Under the pieces are notes generated by a model. It was given only the letters and a program-made list of their open reading frames with translations. It did no database searches and was not told the DNA's origin. The translations under genes and the position numbers were made by a program. A stretch of 8,052 nucleotides of DNA from Myxococcales bacterium (lineage in GTDB: Bacteria; Myxococcota; Polyangia; Polyangiales; Polyangiaceae), in the NCBI GenBank assembly GCA_020430865.1, contig JAGQIY010001409.1, positions 1 to 8,052 on the forward strand, written 5' to 3'. Position 1 is the first letter of the stretch, and every line of letters starts with the position of its first letter. Positions 1-6,821 of this stretch are shown piece after piece.

Positions 1-1314
1 GTCGACTCCCGACTCCACGACCGCCAGCGCCCGCGCCGGATCCTTCACGAAGTGTTCGTACAGCTTGGCTAGCTCGAGACGCACCGATGGATCGTCCACT
101 TCACGGGTCAGTGCCTCGAAGTCCTCCAGGGCGCGGGCGCGATCGCCGCGCGCCTTGTGAAGCCTCGCGCGGAGCTCCAGGGCTTCGCTTCCAGCGCCAC
201 GTGCGATGGCTCTCTCAGTGACCTGGGCGGCGCGATCGAGTTGCCTGCTGCGCTTCATGGTGCGCGCGACCCCCAGCAGATCCGTTGGGTGAAGCACGTC
301 GAACGGCTCACCGTACAGCCCGACCAGCGCCGCCATGCTCGCGACGTCCCACAGGTTGTGGTCGACGACGGCGCGCAGCGCCTCCTCGTCGCCAGTGCGC
401 AGGAAATGAGCGTAGCGCGGCGCGACGTCAGCCCCGTCGATGTCCCCGTCTCGCTCGAAGCCGAGCACTTCGCTCTCCACCGACTTCAGGCGGCAAGCAC
501 CGATGCGCGCCTTGTGCAGGCGCCGCGCGACATGCAGCAGGTCGAGGTGTGGGCGCGCTGGAGGCGGCGGCATGCGATTCATCACGAAGCGATCGCACAA
601 CAGCGGCCAGTCGAAACCTCGACCGTTGAAGGAGACGAGCAACGAGCAGGCCTCGACGCGCTCGCGGAACACCGCGAGCGCGGCGGCTTCGTCGACCGGA
701 CTGCGCAACAGAAGCTGCTCCAGCACCAGCGCGCCGGCTTCGGGCGCCGAGCCGTCCAGCACCTCGAAATAGCCGAGACCGATCAGAAACGCACAGGTGC
801 CGGTGCCCACACCGAGGCCAGTCGTCTCCGTATCGAAAAACAGCGCCCGGGTTGGGTCCAGCGGGCTCAACTCCGGATCCAGGGCCAACAGGCCCAAGAG
901 CTCGCTGGAGGCCGCGCTTGCTGAATCCACGGGGATCCGCCCGACGTGATACGATGCGGGCAAGCGCTCGCGGCGCTGACACAGCGGGCCCTCGCTGTGC
1001 TCATGCACTTGAAAGGGCAACAACGTCAGCTCCGGGACGCCGCGCTTCACCGCCCTGGGCACCCGCTTGCCCAAGATCGCCTCCATGCGCGCTCGCAGCT
1101 CTGCGAGCTGTGGACTCCCAGCGGCTTCTGGAGTGCCTTCGTCGGAGGCGCCGCTCTCCTCCCCCCCAATCCCCGAATCGAGCGTCCGCGCCTCTCCAGG
1201 CAGCGGCACCATCAGCACCTCTCGGGACGGCATCGGTCGCCCCGCGGGCATTGGCGCCAAATTGCCCGCCATTTGCTCGGCTGAGAGGCGCTGGAGCTTG
1301 CCCTTGAGGTTCAC
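1..1314 (-). CDS. YprB/MrfB-like DEDD 3'-5' exonuclease with TPR-like tail (C-terminus cut by window edge)
   Basis: The frame is open for 438 codons from a GTG at 1314 to the left edge and is not closed in the window. The core matches the RNase_H_2 (YprB) family. FDTETTGL carries Exo I Asp161 and Glu163; SFNGRGFD carries Exo II Asn230 and Asp235; PHLDLLH lies at 255-261; and DHNLWDV carries Exo III His319 and Asp323, with three residues between them. Residues about 40-75 are a variable, probably disordered linker. After about residue 345 come short helical repeats (RAAQVTERAIARG, RARALEDFEAL, VRLELAKLYEHF) that read as TPR-like. The start is chosen because LKGKLQRL fits the usual family N-terminus and an in-frame stop (TAG) lies six codons upstream. 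Its B. subtilis relative MrfB (YprB) is an exonuclease in mitomycin C lesion repair with helicase MrfA. The same role here is inference. Family call is firm; nucleic-acid substrate is not shown. Confidence 0.87.
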   Translation of the reverse strand, partial: MNLKGKLQRLSAEQMAGNLAPMPAGRPMPSREVLMVPLPGEARTLDSGIGGEESGASDEGTPEAAGSPQLAELRARMEAILGKRVPRAVKRGVPELTLLPFQVHEHSEGPLCQRRERLPASYHVGRIPVDSASAASSELLGLLALDPELSPLDPTRALFFDTETTGLGVGTGTCAFLIGLGYFEVLDGSAPEAGALVLEQLLLRSPVDEAAALAVFRERVEACSLLVSFNGRGFDWPLLCDRFVMNRMPPPPARPHLDLLHVARRLHKARIGACRLKSVESEVLGFERDGDIDGADVAPRYAHFLRTGDEEALRAVVDHNLWDVASMAALVGLYGEPFDVLHPTDLLGVARTMKRSRQLDRAAQVTERAIARGAGSEALELRARLHKARGDRARALEDFEALTREVDDPSVRLELAKLYEHFVKDPARALAVVESGVD

Positions 1315-1320
1315 TGAACA

Positions 1321-1350
1321 AGTGTATCTCTATTAGTCCGGGGCGAGCAA
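1321..1350 (-). promoter_or_regulatory. Candidate sigma70-like promoter of the exonuclease gene, leaderless arrangement
   Basis: Reading the minus strand, TTGCTC (1350-1345), an 18-nt spacer and TACACT (1326-1321) are followed by only six bases (TGTTCA) before the GTG start at 1314. A transcript starting about 6-7 nt after the -10 would begin at the start codon. No Shine-Dalgarno sequence is visible upstream of this GTG. The -35 match is weak (3 of 6), the -10 fair (4 of 6). Confidence 0.35.
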
Positions 1351-1415
1351 GCTGCGGCCGCGCTGAGCGGGTGCGCTCGTGGCATTGAGCGAGGGAAACG
1401 ACTACTCCTTTCGCG

Positions 1416-2042
1416 ATGCACATCTTCGGACTCACCGGCGGCATCGGCTCGGGCAAGAGCAGCATCGGGCGCTGCTTCAAGAGCTTGGGACTCCCCGTGG
1501 TGGACGCCGACGTGCTCGCGCGAGAGGCGGTGGCCAAGGGCAGCCCGGCGCTGGCCGAGCTCGTCGAGGCGTTCGGGGCGGAGATCCTGGACGCCGAAGG
1601 CAACCTCGACCGCAAGGGCCTGGCGGCCAAGGCATTCGGAGATGAATCCGCGCGGCAACAGCTCAACAGCATCACCCACCCCCGCGTGCGCGAGCTCAGC
1701 GTGCAGCGCTTCAGCGAGCTGGCTCAACACGGCGAACCGCTGGCGTGCTACGAGGTGCCGCTCCTGTTCGAGTCGAAGATGGCAGACGCGATGCGCCCGG
1801 TAGTGGTCGTCAGCGTGCCGGAGGAGCTGCAAATCGAACGGGCGATGGCCCGCGACGCTGCGACGCGGGAAGAAATTGCCGCACGGATTCAGCACCAGCT
1901 GCCTCTGAGCGAAAAGGTGCGTCAGGCAGACTTCGTGATCGACAACTCCGGCACGCCAGAGCAAAGCCAACAGCGCGCCCGCGAGGTGTTGCGGGCGGTC
2001 TGCGAGCGCGTCAGAGTGGATCCCACGCGCTACGGCGTCTGA
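1416..2042 (+). CDS. coaE: Dephospho-CoA kinase
   Basis: CoaE phosphorylates the ribose 3'-OH of dephospho-CoA with ATP, the last step of coenzyme A synthesis, in the cytosol. The 208-residue product has the usual family length. It opens directly into the P-loop GGIGSGKS (residues 8-15), followed by VVDADVLAREAV (28-39) with the conserved Asp30/Asp32, ITHPRV (86-91), EVPLLFE (113-119), the lid region RDAATREEIAARIQHQ (146-161) with its conserved Arg residues, and ADFVIDNSG (171-179). The ATG at 1416 is the only credible start, because an in-frame TGA lies at 1386-1388 and no start codon intervenes. It lacks a clear Shine-Dalgarno: a GAGGGA stands about 20 nt upstream, too far. The gene is divergent from the exonuclease and convergent with folD, so it is probably transcribed alone. 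Nothing is missing or unusual in the protein. Confidence 0.97.
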   Translation: MHIFGLTGGIGSGKSSIGRCFKSLGLPVVDADVLAREAVAKGSPALAELVEAFGAEILDAEGNLDRKGLAAKAFGDESARQQLNSITHPRVRELSVQRFSELAQHGEPLACYEVPLLFESKMADAMRPVVVVSVPEELQIERAMARDAATREEIAARIQHQLPLSEKVRQADFVIDNSGTPEQSQQRAREVLRAVCERVRVDPTRYGV

Positions 2043-2048
2043 ATCCTC

Positions 2049-2071
2049 GGTGTCGACGCCAACGCGACGCC
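2049..2071. terminator. Weak hairpin in the convergent coaE/folD spacer
   Basis: GGTGTCG (2049-2055) can pair with CGACGCC (2065-2071) as a 7-bp stem with one G-T pair and a 9-nt loop. It lies in the 51-bp gap between the two converging stop codons, where a bidirectional terminator would be expected. There is no T-run on either side, so classical intrinsic termination is not supported, and short GC stems are common in DNA of this composition. Confidence 0.22.
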
Positions 2072-2093
2072 TGAGCGCGATGGCGGAGATCGG

Positions 2094-2954
2094 CTACTGC
2101 TTGGCGGCCTCGATGGCGCGCGCGGCGCTGAGCGTGTTCTTCATCAACATCGCGATGGTCATCGGGCCCACGCCGCCGGGCACCGGGGTGATGGCGCCGA
2201 CCACCGGCTCCACGTCGGCGTAGTCGACGTCGCCGCACAGCTTGTTGTTCTCATCGCGGTTCATGCCCACGTCGATCACGATCGCGCCGGGCTTGACCCA
2301 GTCTTTCTTCACCATCTTCGCGCGCCCCACCGCGGCCACCAGGATGTCCGCCTCGCGGCACAGGCCAGGCAGATCCTGGGTGCGCGAGTGGGCGATGGTC
2401 ACCGTCGCGTGCTCCCGCAGGAGCAGCGCCGCCATCGGCTTGCCCACGATGTTCGAGCGGCCGATCACGACGGCCCGGGCGCCCTTCAGCGTCGCCCCGG
2501 CTTCCTGGAGCAAGCGCATGCAGCCGCTCGGCGTGCAGGGCACGAGCCCTGGCAGACCCGACCACAGCGCGCCCACACTTATCATGTGGAAACCATCCAC
2601 GTCCTTGCGGGGGTCGATGGCTTCGAGGATCGGCTTCTCGTCCAAACCTTCGGGGATGGGTAGCTGCACCAGGATGCCGTCCACGCTCGGGTCGGCGTTG
2701 AGCTTGAGCACGACATCGAGCAGCTCGCCTTGGCTCACGCTGGTAGGCAGCCTCAGCACCTCGCCCTTCATCCCGACCTCGGCGGCGGCCTTCTCCTTGT
2801 TGCGCACGTAGACGGCGGACGCTTGGTCGTCTCCCGCGAGCACCACGGTGAGCCCTGGCGCGCGGCCATGAGCCTGCTTGAAGGCCGAGACCTCCTCTGC
2901 CACCTCGCTGCGGACCCGAGCCGCAATCGCCTTGCCGTCGATGCGCGTTGCCAT
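2094..2954 (-). CDS. folD: Bifunctional methylenetetrahydrofolate dehydrogenase / methenyltetrahydrofolate cyclohydrolase
   Basis: FolD interconverts 5,10-methylene-, 5,10-methenyl- and 10-formyl-tetrahydrofolate using NADP(H), supplying one-carbon units for purines and formyl-Met. The protein is 286 aa, the normal family length. All signatures are present: Y49VRNK53 (catalytic Tyr and Lys), [11 protein letters not shown] (91-101), DVDGFH (118-123), PCTPSG (139-144), GRSNIVGKP (165-173, dinucleotide site), GDVD (241-244) and [11 protein letters not shown] (256-266). The start is placed at ATG 2954 because MATRIDGK is the expected N-terminus and AGGG (2963-2960) stands five bases upstream. The frame stays open to an ATG at 2990, but those 12 extra residues are unlike the family. 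It lies 43 nt downstream of the MopE-like gene on the same strand and could share its transcript, although the functions are unrelated. Confidence 0.98.
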   Translation of the reverse strand: MATRIDGKAIAARVRSEVAEEVSAFKQAHGRAPGLTVVLAGDDQASAVYVRNKEKAAAEVGMKGEVLRLPTSVSQGELLDVVLKLNADPSVDGILVQLPIPEGLDEKPILEAIDPRKDVDGFHMISVGALWSGLPGLVPCTPSGCMRLLQEAGATLKGARAVVIGRSNIVGKPMAALLLREHATVTIAHSRTQDLPGLCREADILVAAVGRAKMVKKDWVKPGAIVIDVGMNRDENNKLCGDVDYADVEPVVGAITPVPGGVGPMTIAMLMKNTLSAARAIEAAKQ

Positions 2955-2997
2955 GGGCGCCCTGGTACACCCATGGCACGCGCAGTTCAACCGCTCG

Positions 2998-4956
2998 TCA
3001 GAACTCGCACTGGCGCGTGATGCCGTTGCAGGCAGAGCCCGGCGCCACGAACGGGCAGATCTGGCCGAAGAACTGATCGCAGGGGAAGCCGCAGGCCCAG
3101 GCGGTGTGCGTGTAGCAGATCTGCCCGGAGGGACAGTCCGCGTCCGAGGCGCAGCCGCAGTTGAAGTCGTCAGGGATGTTGTTGCCGTTCTGATCCTGGC
3201 CGTTGCAGCACTCGGTCACGTAGTAGTCGCTGGCGCTGCAGTCTTCGTCGGCGCAGTCCGTCACGCCATCGCAGTCGTTGTCGATGCCGTCGGTGCACGC
3301 GCCGACACCGAACTCCGGACCAGGAGTGCCTCCCGCCGCGCAGTTCAAGCAGTTCGCGGCCGTCGCGCAGTCAGGGTCCGCGCAGTCGACGTAGCGATCC
3401 CCGTCGTTGTCGATCTTGTCGTTGCACTGCTCCTTGGGGTTCGGCTCGATCTCCACGTTGAGCACGAATGGCCCCTCGTTGGGTCCACCCTGGGGATCGA
3501 CGGTGTAGCCGTCGACGAAGACGTAGTAGGTTCCGGGGTACAGGATCGTGAAGTCGAGCTTGGCTGCCCAGGCGGAGCCGCCGCTGTCATCGTCGCAGCC
3601 GAACTCCTTGCCACCCTTGCACGAGCCCTTCTTCACGTAGAGCACGGAGTCGAAGCTGGTACCGATGGTGTCGAGGTGCACGCGGGAGGCGGTGGTCAGC
3701 GTGAAGTAGAACACCGCCTCGCCAGCGTCGCCGCCGCAGGAGCCGGACGTCTCGCCCACGTTGCCAGTCGTATCCCCACGGTATTGTCCGGTGCCCGGGA
3801 TCAGCTTGGGCGAGAGGCAGTTCGACTGCTTCACGACGCAGATCGGATTGCTCGCGCAGTCTGGATCCTGACAGTCGATCAAGGTGTCGTTGTCGTCGTC
3901 CTTCTCGTTGTTGCAGATCTCGGCCGTCGGCGTGCAGCTCGGGTCGAAGAAGCAGGAGTCGTCGCCGCAGTCGACCAGGTTGTCGCAGTCGTTGTCGATG
4001 CCGTCACCGCAGACCTCGGGCTTGCACTGCTTGCAGGCAGGCTTGCCGACGCAGTCGAGATCGGCGCAGTCGACCAGGCCGTCGCAGTCGTTGTCCTGCT
4101 TGTCGTCGCAGACCTCGGGCACCCCGGGCGGCACGCACAGACAAGCGGGCTGGGTGGCGCAGTCGGAGTCGGCGCAGTCGACGATGTTGTCGCAGTCGTC
4201 GTCCTTGCCATTGCTGCAGTCCTCGCCCTGAGCCTGACACTGACACAGGGGATCCGTCGCGCAGTCTGAGTCGTCGCAGTCGAAGAAGGTGTCGCAGTCG
4301 TCGTCGAAGCCGTTTCCGCACTGCTGGCGCTCGTTGTCGGCGCATCCGCAGGCCGGGGTGCCCTGACAGTCGAGGTCCAGACAGTCGACGGTCGTGTCGC
4401 AGTCGTCGTCGGTACCGTTGCCGCAGTCCTCGCCGCCAGGCGCCGGGACGCACCCGCAGTTGGGCGTGTTGGCGCACACCGGATCGAAGCAATCGGCGAC
4501 ACCGTTGCAGTCGTTGTCGTCACCGTCGAAGCAGTTCTCGGTACTCGCCGGGTTGCTGTTGGGGTTCAGGTCGTTGCAGTCCTGACCACCGCAGCTGACT
4601 GGAGCGAAGCCGTCTTGGTCATCGTCTCGCGCGGTGTACTCACAGGTGCTACCCACGCAGCGATCGGTGGTGCAGCTGTCGCCGTCGTTGCACTGGCTGT
4701 CGGTCTCACATGCCGGGCCACCGCCCACGCCACCGACGCCGCCTCCCCCGATCCCCGCGGAACCTGCGTCGCCACCGAACCCGCCAGCCCCGGCGTCACC
4801 ACCGAACCCGGCGCTTCCACCGACTCCCCCTTGCCCCGCGCTTCCGGCGTTTCCACCGTTGGCCGGCACGCTGAACTCGAGCTCGGAGCGCCCACACGCA
4901 GCGAGCCCCAACAATGCGCCAAGCGATAGGATACTGACGAAACGCCCTAGAACCAT
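2998..4956 (-). CDS. MopE-like lipoprotein with nine Asp/Cys-rich repeats and an inserted PPC-like domain
   Basis: A 652-aa predicted lipoprotein. Residues 1-20 form a signal peptide ending in the lipobox LAAC (Cys21). A Gly-rich tether follows (34-80), then a small Cys-rich segment (83-105). Next is a canonical MopE-type putative metal-binding stretch: DDDQDGF at 111-117, a QDCND, then the first C-x-DG-x-DNDC unit. About nine related units of roughly 30 residues occur. R1-R7 span about 140-373. A beta-rich segment at about 378-505 with [17 protein letters not shown] and [11 protein letters not shown] resembles the bacterial pre-peptidase C-terminal (PPC) domain. R8 and R9 follow (509-537, 554-584), then a Cys-rich C-terminus. 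The Asp clusters suggest divalent-metal binding and the many Cys suggest disulfides outside the cytoplasm; both are inference from the family. It sits 70 nt downstream of another lipoprotein gene in the lspA-lgt run. No enzymatic motif is seen and the biological role is unknown. Confidence 0.9.
   Translation of the reverse strand: MVLGRFVSILSLGALLGLAACGRSELEFSVPANGGNAGSAGQGGVGGSAGFGGDAGAGGFGGDAGSAGIGGGGVGGVGGGPACETDSQCNDGDSCTTDRCVGSTCEYTARDDDQDGFAPVSCGGQDCNDLNPNSNPASTENCFDGDDNDCNGVADCFDPVCANTPNCGCVPAPGGEDCGNGTDDDCDTTVDCLDLDCQGTPACGCADNERQQCGNGFDDDCDTFFDCDDSDCATDPLCQCQAQGEDCSNGKDDDCDNIVDCADSDCATQPACLCVPPGVPEVCDDKQDNDCDGLVDCADLDCVGKPACKQCKPEVCGDGIDNDCDNLVDCGDDSCFFDPSCTPTAEICNNEKDDDNDTLIDCQDPDCASNPICVVKQSNCLSPKLIPGTGQYRGDTTGNVGETSGSCGGDAGEAVFYFTLTTASRVHLDTIGTSFDSVLYVKKGSCKGGKEFGCDDDSGGSAWAAKLDFTILYPGTYYVFVDGYTVDPQGGPNEGPFVLNVEIEPNPKEQCNDKIDNDGDRYVDCADPDCATAANCLNCAAGGTPGPEFGVGACTDGIDNDCDGVTDCADEDCSASDYYVTECCNGQDQNGNNIPDDFNCGCASDADCPSGQICYTHTAWACGFPCDQFFGQICPFVAPGSACNGITRQCEF
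3205..4539 (-). repeat. Tandem Asp/Cys-rich protein repeats within the MopE-like gene (R1-R7, R8-R9)
   Basis: The unit is about C-x-DG-x-D(D/N)DCD-x3-DC-x-D-x-DC-x3-P-x-C, roughly 30-35 codons. R1-R7 run tandemly from 4539 down to about 3838. R8 (3432-3346) and R9 (3297-3205) lie beyond the PPC-like insertion (about 3825-3442). At DNA level the units keep a recurring core of GCAGTCGTTGTCG or GCAGTCGTCGTC as read on the plus strand. A 23-bp stretch is identical at 3269-3291 (R9) and 3983-4005 (R6). The whole array is in frame in the coding sequence. Confidence 0.9.
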
Positions 4957-4962
4957 GGGTGC

Positions 4963-4991
4963 ACCATACCCCTACATCCCAAGCATTTCAG
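4963..4991 (-). promoter_or_regulatory. Candidate promoter of the MopE-like gene, leaderless arrangement
   Basis: On the minus strand CTGAAA (4991-4986) and TATGGT (4968-4963) are 17 nt apart, each matching the sigma70 consensus at 4 of 6 positions. Six bases (GCACCC) separate the -10 from the ATG at 4956. The 70-nt gap is noticeably richer in A and T than its surroundings. An AGGGG stands about 12 nt before the ATG, too far for a good Shine-Dalgarno and inside the proposed promoter spacer. Confidence 0.35.
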
Positions 4992-5026
4992 CGTTCAAAA
5001 ACTGACGCGAGCTGTGCGACGAGCGC

Positions 5027-5839
5027 TCAGAGGGCCAGATCGAAGACGCCAATGGCGTCACGGGCGGTGTGGGCGTCGACCGGCACCGCCTGACCGGAAT
5101 CGTCCACCGTGAACCTCACCCCCTGACCTGGGTGGATGGAAACCGGGATGTTCACCATCAAGATGAACCCCCGGCTGCCAGTCGAATCCACGTTGGAGCT
5201 GAAGCCCGCCCCATCGTCATAGAGGACCAGCTCGGCCCCCGGATCCACCGACAATTTCACGCCAAACTTCGAAGCTCCGCTGGACGAGTCGATCACATGC
5301 ACCAGCAGATGGCCCCGGGCGCTGTCCGCGATGACCGTGGTGTTCGCGCTCGCGACGAGCAAATCCAGGGTCGACCGCCGCATCAGCAGCAGGTCCTGAG
5401 TCGGCTGGGTCGCGGCGTCGAAGGGCTGCCAGGTCGCCATCAGGTCGGATTGATCCATCGCTTCAGCGGCCAACCAACCCGGGAGCTGAGACACTCCGGA
5501 CAGCTCGTAGTGACCGAGATCGTCGCTGTCCGTCTCGACGTAGCCCCCGCCGTCCGCCTCTGCCGTCACGTGAACGACACCCGAGTAGCCCTGGGTACCC
5601 GTGATCGTCTCGTCGAGCACGAAGCTGTTGCCGCTCAGGCTGTCCCCGCTGACGCCCGCCGAGCCGCCCGCCGAGCTCCCCCCGCTGTTCGAGCCACCAT
5701 TGGCGGTTCCCTTGCCGTTACAGCCAGGACTGGAGCACGAACCGTCGGCATAGGGCGCCCGATCCCGATCAGCGTTTCCACACGCAAACATCCACCCGGC
5801 GACCAGGACCGCCCCCACCCCTGCTCCCACTCCGCGCAT
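5027..5839 (-). CDS. Predicted lipoprotein of unknown function
   Basis: A 270-aa product with a signal peptide whose lipobox is MFAC (Cys20, Gly at +2). A short segment with two close Cys (CSSPGC) follows, then a Gly/Ser/Asn-rich tether at about 42-70. Residues about 78-125 read as a beta-sandwich, with GYSGVVHVTAEADGG followed by DDLGHYELSGV, reminiscent of carboxypeptidase regulatory-like (transthyretin-fold) domains. The rest (about 165-270) is beta-rich and unrecognised, with no catalytic motif and no further Cys. The gene begins 9 nt after the lgt stop, so co-transcription with lspA-lgt is likely, and its product should be a direct substrate of both enzymes. ATG 5839 is the only start giving a complete signal peptide. 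No Shine-Dalgarno is visible. The lipoprotein call is firm; the fold is tentative and no function can be given. Confidence 0.85.
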   Translation of the reverse strand: MRGVGAGVGAVLVAGWMFACGNADRDRAPYADGSCSSPGCNGKGTANGGSNSGGSSAGGSAGVSGDSLSGNSFVLDETITGTQGYSGVVHVTAEADGGGYVETDSDDLGHYELSGVSQLPGWLAAEAMDQSDLMATWQPFDAATQPTQDLLLMRRSTLDLLVASANTTVIADSARGHLLVHVIDSSSGASKFGVKLSVDPGAELVLYDDGAGFSSNVDSTGSRGFILMVNIPVSIHPGQGVRFTVDDSGQAVPVDAHTARDAIGVFDLAL

Positions 5840-5845
5840 CGGCGC

Positions 5846-5875
5846 AGTCTACGCTGGCTGAGCGGGCGGAGCCAA
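5846..5875 (-). promoter_or_regulatory. Possible internal promoter before the small lipoprotein gene, overlapping the lgt stop
   Basis: On the minus strand TTGGCT (5875-5870), 18 nt, TAGACT (5851-5846), six bases (GCGCCG) and ATG 5839. The first three bases of the -10-like hexamer are the lgt stop codon, so the match could be coincidence. It is listed because the gene lacks a Shine-Dalgarno and the spacing equals that at three other starts in this window. Confidence 0.22.
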
Positions 5876-6799
5876 ACGCTTGGTCAGGGCACGGTGGATC
5901 ACCACGACCAGGCCGATCAGCAGCACGCCGATCAGCTGGGAAGTGCTCAGGAAGAGCAGGCCCCCGCGGTCGTCGTTGCGCCAGAACTCCAGCACGAAGC
6001 GCAAGACGGCGTACCCAGCCACGAAGCCCAGAAACACCTGGCCGTCGTAGCGCTTGCGCCCATGGAGCCACAGGATCAGGACGGCAGCCAGCGCGAGGGA
6101 CCCCGCCGACTCGTAGATCTGCGTCGGGTGCACTGGCAGCGAAGGCGCGAACGAAGTCACCAGCTGCCCAGCCTTCCACTGCTGTTCGCTGGCGGGGGAG
6201 TGCGAGGGGAAGATCAGCCCGAGAGGACCGCTGGTCTGCACCCCGAAGCAGCAGCCGGCCAGCAGGCAGCCCATGCGCCCGAATCCGAGGCCCACAGGAA
6301 TCACCAGCCCAGCCATGTCCGCCGCTCGCCAGAACGGGAAGCGATCCGCCTTCAGCAGCCAGTAGCCGACCCCGGCGGCACCGATGAAGCCACCGTAGTA
6401 CGTCAGGCCGCCCTTGTAGAACTCGGCCCAGGCCCAGCAGTTCGTTTCCGTGGGGCGGCAAACGTTGGCCGCGGCGTCCCACATCGTGCCCTCACCCAAA
6501 CCCGTGCACTCGGCCTGGGTGATCTGCCAGCCCACCTTCGAGGGATCGGTGCACAGGTGGACGTAGTCCCAGAAATAGCCATCCGCGAGCACGTGGAGGA
6601 TGCGCGCGCCAGCGACGCCGGCGAGCAGCATGGCTAGCCCCAGATTGATGATCACGTCGGGGTCCTGGCCGATCCGCTTGGCCCAGATCGCCCCCATCGC
6701 CGTGGCGAAGATGAAGCCCGTCACCAGCAGCAAGAAATAGCTGGGAACCGGCGTGGACCAGCCGGTCCCCTCGAACAGCGTGAACAGCCGGCCTTGCAC
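5849..6799 (-). CDS. lgt: Prolipoprotein diacylglyceryl transferase
   Basis: Lgt moves diacylglycerol from phosphatidylglycerol onto the lipobox Cys of preprolipoproteins in the inner membrane, the first maturation step. The 316-aa multi-pass protein has the family signature GRMGCLLAGCC (174-184), GGLTYYGG (130-137), HPTQIYES (224-231) and LRFVLEFWR (266-274), whose Arg and Glu are conserved in the family. The position of the E. coli catalytic-region His103 is Tyr here (YYGG), which I believe also occurs in other Lgt proteins. Between Arg66 and the GG motif is an enlarged loop of about 50 residues with Cys83, Cys98, Cys114 and Cys121. The GTG start at 6799 is chosen because AGAGG lies 7 nt upstream and it begins 22 nt after the lspA stop. 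The frame stays open upstream to 6985, but that extension overlaps lspA and is Arg/Pro-rich noise. It lies between lspA and a lipoprotein gene, clearly one operon. Confidence 0.95.
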   Translation of the reverse strand: MQGRLFTLFEGTGWSTPVPSYFLLLVTGFIFATAMGAIWAKRIGQDPDVIINLGLAMLLAGVAGARILHVLADGYFWDYVHLCTDPSKVGWQITQAECTGLGEGTMWDAAANVCRPTETNCWAWAEFYKGGLTYYGGFIGAAGVGYWLLKADRFPFWRAADMAGLVIPVGLGFGRMGCLLAGCCFGVQTSGPLGLIFPSHSPASEQQWKAGQLVTSFAPSLPVHPTQIYESAGSLALAAVLILWLHGRKRYDGQVFLGFVAGYAVLRFVLEFWRNDDRGGLLFLSTSQLIGVLLIGLVVVIHRALTKRLAPPAQPA

Positions 6800-6806
6800 T
6801 CGCTCG

Positions 6807-6811
6807 CCTCT
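6807..6811 (-). promoter_or_regulatory. Ribosome binding site of lgt, fixing its GTG start
   Basis: AGAGG lies in the 22-nt gap after the lspA stop, 7 nt before GTG 6799. It is the best Shine-Dalgarno in the window and argues against the longer open frame that would overlap lspA. Confidence 0.75.
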
Positions 6812-6821
6812 GACGCCGCCG

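Noticed and set aside
157..924. Plus-strand open frame (255 codons) opposite the exonuclease gene
   Set aside because: It is antisense to the DEDD motifs, which are unambiguous on the minus strand, and shows no family signature.
2034..2060. GGCGTC (2034-2039) pairing with GACGCC (2055-2060) as a coaE terminator
   Set aside because: It has only six pairs across a 15-nt loop, overlaps the coaE coding end and has no T-run. The 2049-2071 hairpin is slightly better and is listed at low confidence.
2962..2990. TTGAAC-17-TACCAG as a separate folD promoter, 7 nt before the ATG
   Set aside because: The -10 matches at only 3 of 6 positions and lacks the final T, and folD has a conventional AGGG ribosome site, so a leaderless start is not needed.
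2878..4269. Long plus-strand open frame (463 codons) opposite folD and the MopE-like gene
   Set aside because: Val/Ala-rich translation with no domain. It is an antisense by-product of the repeated Asp/Cys codons on the minus strand, where lipobox, repeats and FolD motifs are clear.
3838..4539. Regularly spaced repeats that could suggest a CRISPR array
   Set aside because: The units are in frame inside an open reading frame, encode a known Asp/Cys-rich motif, have variable period, and have no unique spacers between near-identical repeats.
5069..6637. Long plus-strand open frame (522 codons) opposite the small lipoprotein and lgt
   Set aside because: His/Gln/Arg/Pro-rich translation without recognisable domains, typical of antisense frames in high-GC DNA. 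The minus strand carries well-supported genes.
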